From contig JALSIF010000293.1 in assembly GCA_026981635.1 (NCBI GenBank), positions 1-9,841 of the forward strand: 9,841 bases of DNA, read 5' to 3'. The notes beneath the pieces were generated by a model, which was not told the origin of the DNA, ran no database searches, and saw nothing but the letters and a program-made list of their open reading frames with translations. Positions 6,425 to 9,841 of the stretch are shown piece after piece. The position numbers and the translations under genes were made by a program. Each line of letters starts with the position of its first letter. Within the stretch, counting starts at the first letter, position 1. The DNA is from a bacterium. Its GTDB lineage: Bacteria; 4484-113; JALSIF01.

Positions 6425-7174
6425 CTAGTGTTCAACCAACCTTGACGCGGGGTGAGCAGCACTTGCCATGGAGGCCATGGAAAAGGCCATCTCGCCGCGG
6501 TAGCCCCGCCAAAGGATGGCAAGACCCAGCAGGATGGCCACCAGGGCGCCGGCCCGGGCAAGCCTGCGAAGAAGCAGGCGCGATCCTCCCGCTCCCACCA
6601 GGGCGAGGGTAAAGAGGGCGGGGAATGCCCCCAGGGAGAAGGCCAGCATAAAGAGGGCGCCCGAGGTGGCGCTGCCGGTGGAGGCGGCGGCAGCCAGGGC
6701 CGCCCAGAGCAGTCCGCAGGGGAGGAGGCCGGTGGCAGCACCCACCAGGGCGACCAGGGCGGCAGGGGAGAGCCGGCGGCGGAGAAGTTCCACCAGGCGA
6801 GAAAGGGGTCTGGCGCTGTCAAGCCAGCGGAGCCGGCCTGAGAGGCCGGTAAGCTCCAGCACCCCCACCAGCACCATCACCCCGCCCAGGGTGAGGGTTA
6901 CGGCGCGGCTGGCCTGGGGGGTGTTGATAAGCCTTACCACTCCCTGGATAACTCCCCCTGCCAAGGCGCCGAGCAGGGTGAAGCTTGCCACCCGGGCGAG
7001 GTTGTAGGCCAGGGCAAGCCCCAGGTAGGTGCGCATGCGCGCCTCAAGGCTCTCCCCGCGGGCGGCATAGGAGGCGGCGGTGGCGGCCAAAGGGCCACAC
7101 ATGCCTACGCAGTGGGCCGAACCGGCCACCCCGAAGAGGAAGGCCGAACCCATAAGTACCCAGACCGAATCCAT
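6425..7174 (-). CDS. TauE/SafE (UreH-like) membrane protein, probable copper-handling partner of the ATPase
   Basis: This is a multipass inner-membrane protein with the family hallmarks. An N-terminal GVAGSAHCVGMCGPL motif (15-29) carries His21, Cys22, Met25 and Cys26. A second half carries GLLPCGLLW (149-157, Cys153), followed by GALFMLAFSLGAFPALFTL. About six membrane helices are visible, as two three-helix halves joined by a basic linker (about 111-135). Its length of 249 aa is normal. In many bacteria this family sits beside ccoI-type copper ATPases in oxidase-assembly clusters, and a copper role is inferred from that and from the Cys/His/Met motif. The C-terminal tail is Met- and His-containing (MAFSMASMASAAH, 229-241), which is odd and could bind metal. 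The ATPase stop is 14 bases upstream, and GAGGA overlapping that stop is the likely ribosome site. Sulfite export is an annotation name only. Confidence 0.88.
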   Translation of the reverse strand: MDSVWVLMGSAFLFGVAGSAHCVGMCGPLAATAASYAARGESLEARMRTYLGLALAYNLARVASFTLLGALAGGVIQGVVRLINTPQASRAVTLTLGGVMVLVGVLELTGLSGRLRWLDSARPLSRLVELLRRRLSPAALVALVGAATGLLPCGLLWAALAAAASTGSATSGALFMLAFSLGAFPALFTLALVGAGGSRLLLRRLARAGALVAILLGLAILWRGYRGEMAFSMASMASAAHPASRLVEH

Positions 7175-7188
7175 CGTCTAAACCATCC

Positions 7189-9672
7189 TCAAGACCCAAA
7201 CCCCCGGTAGCGCAGGCGGGCAGAATTGAGCACCACAAAGAGGGAGCTTAGAAGCATAGCGGTCACCGCCACGATGGGGTCAACCAGGCCGGCCACCGCC
7301 AGGGGGATGGCGACCAGGTTGTAGATCACCGCCCAGAATAGGTTGGTGGCCACCGTGGTGCGGGTGGCGCGGGAGAGGGCAAAGAGACGTGCCAGGGGCA
7401 TGAGGTCGCGGTCAAAGGTGGCGATGTCCGCTACCTCCACCGCCAGGGGGGCACCGGTGGCCAGGGCGACTGAAACATCAGCGGCGGCCAGGGCGGGGCC
7501 GTCATTTACCCCGTCGCCTACCACCATCACCGTTCCCCTGTGCTTAAACTCCTCCACCAGGGCATATTTCTCCTCCGGGGTGCGCTCGCCATAGAACTCG
7601 CCGATGCCCAACTCCCGGGCCAGGGCGGCCACCCGGGGAGTGCGGTCACCGCTTACGATGACCAGCCGGCGCCCCTCTCCGCTCAGGGCCTCAACCGCCT
7701 CCCTCACTCCCTCGCGCAGGGGGTCCTCAAAGAGGAACCAGGCGGCAACCTTCCCTTCCACCACCAAATAGAGCAGTCCCACCGTTGGATCATCCTCAGA
7801 TGGGAAGGGCGGGGAGTTGATGTCCAGCTCCTCCAGCAGGCGGTCACCGCCTAGGTGGAGGCGGCCGTCGGTGCTTTTAACCCCCACTCCGGGGATTGGC
7901 TGACTGGCGATCTTTTTGGGCTCGCGGCCGAACCTCCGGCGGAACCATTCGGTCAGGGCGTGGGCCAGGGGGTGGGCCATGCCCAGCTCAAGGCCGGCGG
8001 CAAGCTCGGCCAGTTCCTCCGGTCCTTGCTGCTCAGAAATGGGATGAAACTCACGCACCCGAGGCCGGCCCTGGGTGAGGGTGCCGGTCTTATCCAGCAT
8101 GATGGTGGCGATGGAGGGGAGAAGCTCCAGGACTTCGGGGCGCTTGATGATCAGGCCAAGTTCAGAGGCCCGGCCCACCGCCGCCGCGTAGGCCAGGGGG
8201 GTGGCCACCGAGAGGGCGCAGGGGCAGGAGATGACCAGCACGGATACCGCCCGGATGATGGCCTCCCCCGCCGGTGCGCCGGTGGCCAGCAGAACGCCGG
8301 CGGTGGCCGAGGAGAGCAGGATGATAAAGAGAACGAAGTAGCGGGAGAGGATGTCAACCATGCGCTGGAGGGGGGAGCGCAGGCTGAGAGAGGAGAGGGC
8401 CTGGTGGTAGAGGCTGGACACCAAGGAGGCGGGCTGGCTGCGCCTCACCTCCACCACCACCGGCTGCCCCAGATTGATGGAGCCGGCGAAGACCCACTCC
8501 CCCGCCGTGTGCAGGACTGGCTGGCTCTCACCGGTGAGGAAGGCCTCGTCAAACTGGGAGGAACCCTCCACGATCACCCCGTCCAGGGGGACCTGCTCCC
8601 CCTCACCTACCAGCACCCGCTCACCCACACCGACCTCGTCGGAGGGACGGAAGCTGGGGGAACCGTCGGGACTAATCACCCGAGCCTTGGAGGGCAGGGT
8701 CACAGTGAGAGAGCCCACCCTCCTAACAGCCTGGTAGCGGACCGAGCTTTCTATGTTTTTGCCCACCAGTAGCAGAATGACTAACATTGCGGCGGTGTCA
8801 AAGTAGACCCGGATGGTTCCCTGGGCGGCAAGGTAGAGGGAGTAAAAGAAGGCGGTGAGACTCCCCAGGGTGACCAGGGTCTCCAGGGAGGCGGTGCGGT
8901 GGCGGGCCTCAAGAAAGGCCTTGCGCAGGATGGGCCAGCCGGAGAAGAAGACGATGGGGGCAGCGGTGATGGCCAGCCACCAGGGGAGGTAGCCCTGGAT
9001 GAAGGGGGGAAGCTGGCTGAGATAGCCGGCGTACTGGAGGACAGAGTAGGCCATAAGCTGCATGCCGAAGAAGAGGGCCACCCCCAGGCGGAAGAGGTCC
9101 AGCCGGGCGAGGGCCTTCTGGCGGCCCTCCTCCCCCTCCCCTTCCGCCACCTGGTAGCCAAGCTGACTGACCGCCTCGGCGATGCGCTCGGGGCTGGTTT
9201 GGGTCTGGTCGTAGCGCACCCTCAGGGTGTCGCTTAGGAAGCTCACCTCCACCCCAACGATGCCCCGCTCCCGCATCAGGGCCTGTTCAATGAACCAGGC
9301 GCAACTCTGGCACCACATCCCCCTTATTTGGAGGGTTAGATCGCGTTCAAAGCGCCCCGGCTCACCGGAAATGCCCCGCAAACGATAGTCGCCTGCTCTA
9401 ATCAGCCCACGCTGGGTGGCGCTCTGGAAGAGGGGATGCTCCCGCAGGATGGCTGGGTCCTCCTTTCCGGTCAGGGAGGAGATGAGCTCATAGACGTGGC
9501 GGCAGCCGGGGCAGCAAAAGTAAAGCTCACGCCCCTGGCGGGAAAGCGTGTTTGGCACTGATGGTAGGGGAGATTGGCAGAGATGGCATCTCGGGCTTTC
9601 CCCCTGCGCATTTGAATTATGTGTACCCTGGGTGGAAAGGGGAGTGTGGTCGGTATGAGTCTTACTTGTCAT
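7189..9672 (-). CDS. Copper-translocating P1B-type ATPase, CcoI/FixI-like
   Basis: It moves copper across the inner membrane using ATP. N-terminal parts come in order: a His-containing leader (1-28); a Cys-rich metal-binding domain with CHLC (29-32) and FCCPGC (52-57), typical of CcoI-type pumps; and a heavy-metal-associated domain with GMWCQSCAWFIE (118-129). Eight membrane helices follow between about residues 195 and 815. Catalytic parts are LTGES (379-383), the ion-binding CPC (483-485), the phosphorylated Asp527 in DKTGT, the nucleotide-binding HP (567-568), and VVGDGVNDGPAL (717-728). The last helices carry YN (784-785) and MLLSS (806-810), the copper-pump pattern. The length of 827 aa fits CcoI. 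The start has GGGGAGGG seven bases upstream. It precedes the TauE/SafE gene by 14 bases. CcoI-type pumps supply copper to heme-copper oxidases, and the neighbours fit that. General copper export (CopA role) is the alternative. Confidence 0.93.
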   Translation of the reverse strand: MTSKTHTDHTPLSTQGTHNSNAQGESPRCHLCQSPLPSVPNTLSRQGRELYFCCPGCRHVYELISSLTGKEDPAILREHPLFQSATQRGLIRAGDYRLRGISGEPGRFERDLTLQIRGMWCQSCAWFIEQALMRERGIVGVEVSFLSDTLRVRYDQTQTSPERIAEAVSQLGYQVAEGEGEEGRQKALARLDLFRLGVALFFGMQLMAYSVLQYAGYLSQLPPFIQGYLPWWLAITAAPIVFFSGWPILRKAFLEARHRTASLETLVTLGSLTAFFYSLYLAAQGTIRVYFDTAAMLVILLLVGKNIESSVRYQAVRRVGSLTVTLPSKARVISPDGSPSFRPSDEVGVGERVLVGEGEQVPLDGVIVEGSSQFDEAFLTGESQPVLHTAGEWVFAGSINLGQPVVVEVRRSQPASLVSSLYHQALSSLSLRSPLQRMVDILSRYFVLFIILLSSATAGVLLATGAPAGEAIIRAVSVLVISCPCALSVATPLAYAAAVGRASELGLIIKRPEVLELLPSIATIMLDKTGTLTQGRPRVREFHPISEQQGPEELAELAAGLELGMAHPLAHALTEWFRRRFGREPKKIASQPIPGVGVKSTDGRLHLGGDRLLEELDINSPPFPSEDDPTVGLLYLVVEGKVAAWFLFEDPLREGVREAVEALSGEGRRLVIVSGDRTPRVAALARELGIGEFYGERTPEEKYALVEEFKHRGTVMVVGDGVNDGPALAAADVSVALATGAPLAVEVADIATFDRDLMPLARLFALSRATRTTVATNLFWAVIYNLVAIPLAVAGLVDPIVAVTAMLLSSLFVVLNSARLRYRGFGS

Positions 9673-9692
9673 CTAAGGGCCCTCCCCTACCG

Positions 9693-9713
9693 TGACCTTG
9701 CTTGGCAGGGTCA
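9693..9713 (-). promoter_or_regulatory. Strong inverted repeat between the right-edge gene and the copper ATPase
   Basis: On the + strand TGACCTTGC (9693-9701) pairs with GCAGGGTCA (9705-9713) around a 3-base TTG loop. Eight of nine pairs are Watson-Crick and one is a T-G wobble. It lies 26 bases after the upstream gene's stop and 20 bases before the ATPase ATG. No T-run follows in the direction of transcription, so it is a poor intrinsic terminator. It could be a regulator operator, an mRNA processing or stability hairpin, or an attenuator. The half-site TGACCTT recalls CueR sites, but the spacing between halves is too short for that. Confidence 0.5.
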
Positions 9714-9739
9714 GCGGACCAGCATCGGGGAGGAGGGGA

Positions 9740-9841
9740 CTAGCGCCAGCTGCGGATGAAGAGCAGGGTGTAGATGATGGCCCAGACGAGCAGGATGATG
9801 TAGCTTGCGATAAGAAAAAGGTTCAGCCCCCCCGGGTCCTT
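9740..9841 (-). CDS. C-terminal part of a small one-helix membrane protein, possibly cytochrome c oxidase subunit IIa (5' end outside)
   Basis: Thirty-three codons and a TAG are visible; the start is beyond the right edge. The peptide begins KDPGGLNLF, continues as one hydrophobic helix (LFLIASYIILLVWAIIYTLLF) and ends FIRSWR. The spacing G-x15-W-x3-Y-x5-R equals what I recall of the 34-residue subunit IIa of the Thermus thermophilus ba3 oxidase, which also is a single helix with a short N-terminal tail. Being directly upstream of a CcoI-like copper ATPase supports an oxidase link. Against this, such subunits usually come just before the subunit II and I genes, which here could only lie on the other side. 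A CcmD-like heme-export helper is an alternative. Being a small membrane protein is well supported; the identity is a hypothesis. Confidence 0.55.
   Translation of the reverse strand, partial: KDPGGLNLFLIASYIILLVWAIIYTLLFIRSWR

Noticed and set aside
6355-7007. Open frames on both strands across the TauE/SafE gene
   Set aside because: Low-complexity Pro/Trp-, Lys/Gly- or Arg-rich products. The - strand frame with HCVGMC and LPCG motifs is the real gene.
7855-8772. Long + strand open frame (305 codons) inside the copper ATPase
   Set aside because: The opposite strand carries all P-type ATPase motifs. The + frame is rich in Gly, His and Gln without a pattern and is a composition shadow.
9676-9683. 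AGGGCCCT palindrome between the ATPase ribosome site and its start
   Set aside because: An 8-base palindrome is common by chance in GC-rich DNA, and part of it is explained by the ribosome site.
9693-9713. CueR (MerR-family) operator for the copper ATPase
   Set aside because: The TGACCTT-like halves are separated by 7 bases, whereas CueR sites as I know them need about 11, and no -35/-10 pair flanks the repeat.

Overview
The window is bacterial, GC-rich and gene-dense, with no stretch over 300 bases lacking a gene. No rRNA, tRNA, CRISPR array, insertion sequence or phage gene was seen. The gene content is a futalosine-route menaquinone gene, a copper-exporting P-type ATPase of the oxidase-assembly kind, a biotin-dependent carboxylase part and a two-membrane-segment prohibitin-like protein. 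This suggests a respiring bacterium that uses menaquinone. AGG is used freely for arginine. The phylum cannot be fixed from the window; a deep-branching group such as Chloroflexota or a Firmicutes-like lineage is a guess.

Left part (1-6352), all on the + strand. The 3' end of a biotin carrier gene is followed by an exported or anchored protein of unknown function (413-1474). Next come a TrmH/SpoU-type RNA methyltransferase and mnmE, which overlap by 8 bases and form a likely RNA-modification pair. A TATAAT box and a strong Shine-Dalgarno mark a new unit at the SPFH/prohibitin-like gene (3595-4560). mqnC follows, possibly with its own promoter. It is followed by two small membrane proteins I cannot name: a three-helix protein of 114 aa and a one-helix protein of 52 aa.

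Right part (6425-9841), all on the - strand and convergent with the left part. In order of transcription there are three genes. The first is the C-terminal end of a very small one-helix membrane protein at the right edge, whose residue spacing resembles subunit IIa of ba3-type cytochrome c oxidases. The second is an 827-aa CcoI/CopA-like copper P-type ATPase. The third is a TauE/SafE (UreH-like) membrane protein with an HCVGMC motif. I read this as a copper-delivery module for a heme-copper oxidase, with the main oxidase genes probably lying just beyond the right edge.

The most interesting points are the possible oxidase subunit IIa, a clean 9-bp stem-loop between it and the ATPase, the divergent MqnC with its odd upstream region, and the two small membrane proteins whose ribosome-binding regions look sequestered in hairpins. 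No clear new multi-gene system was found.
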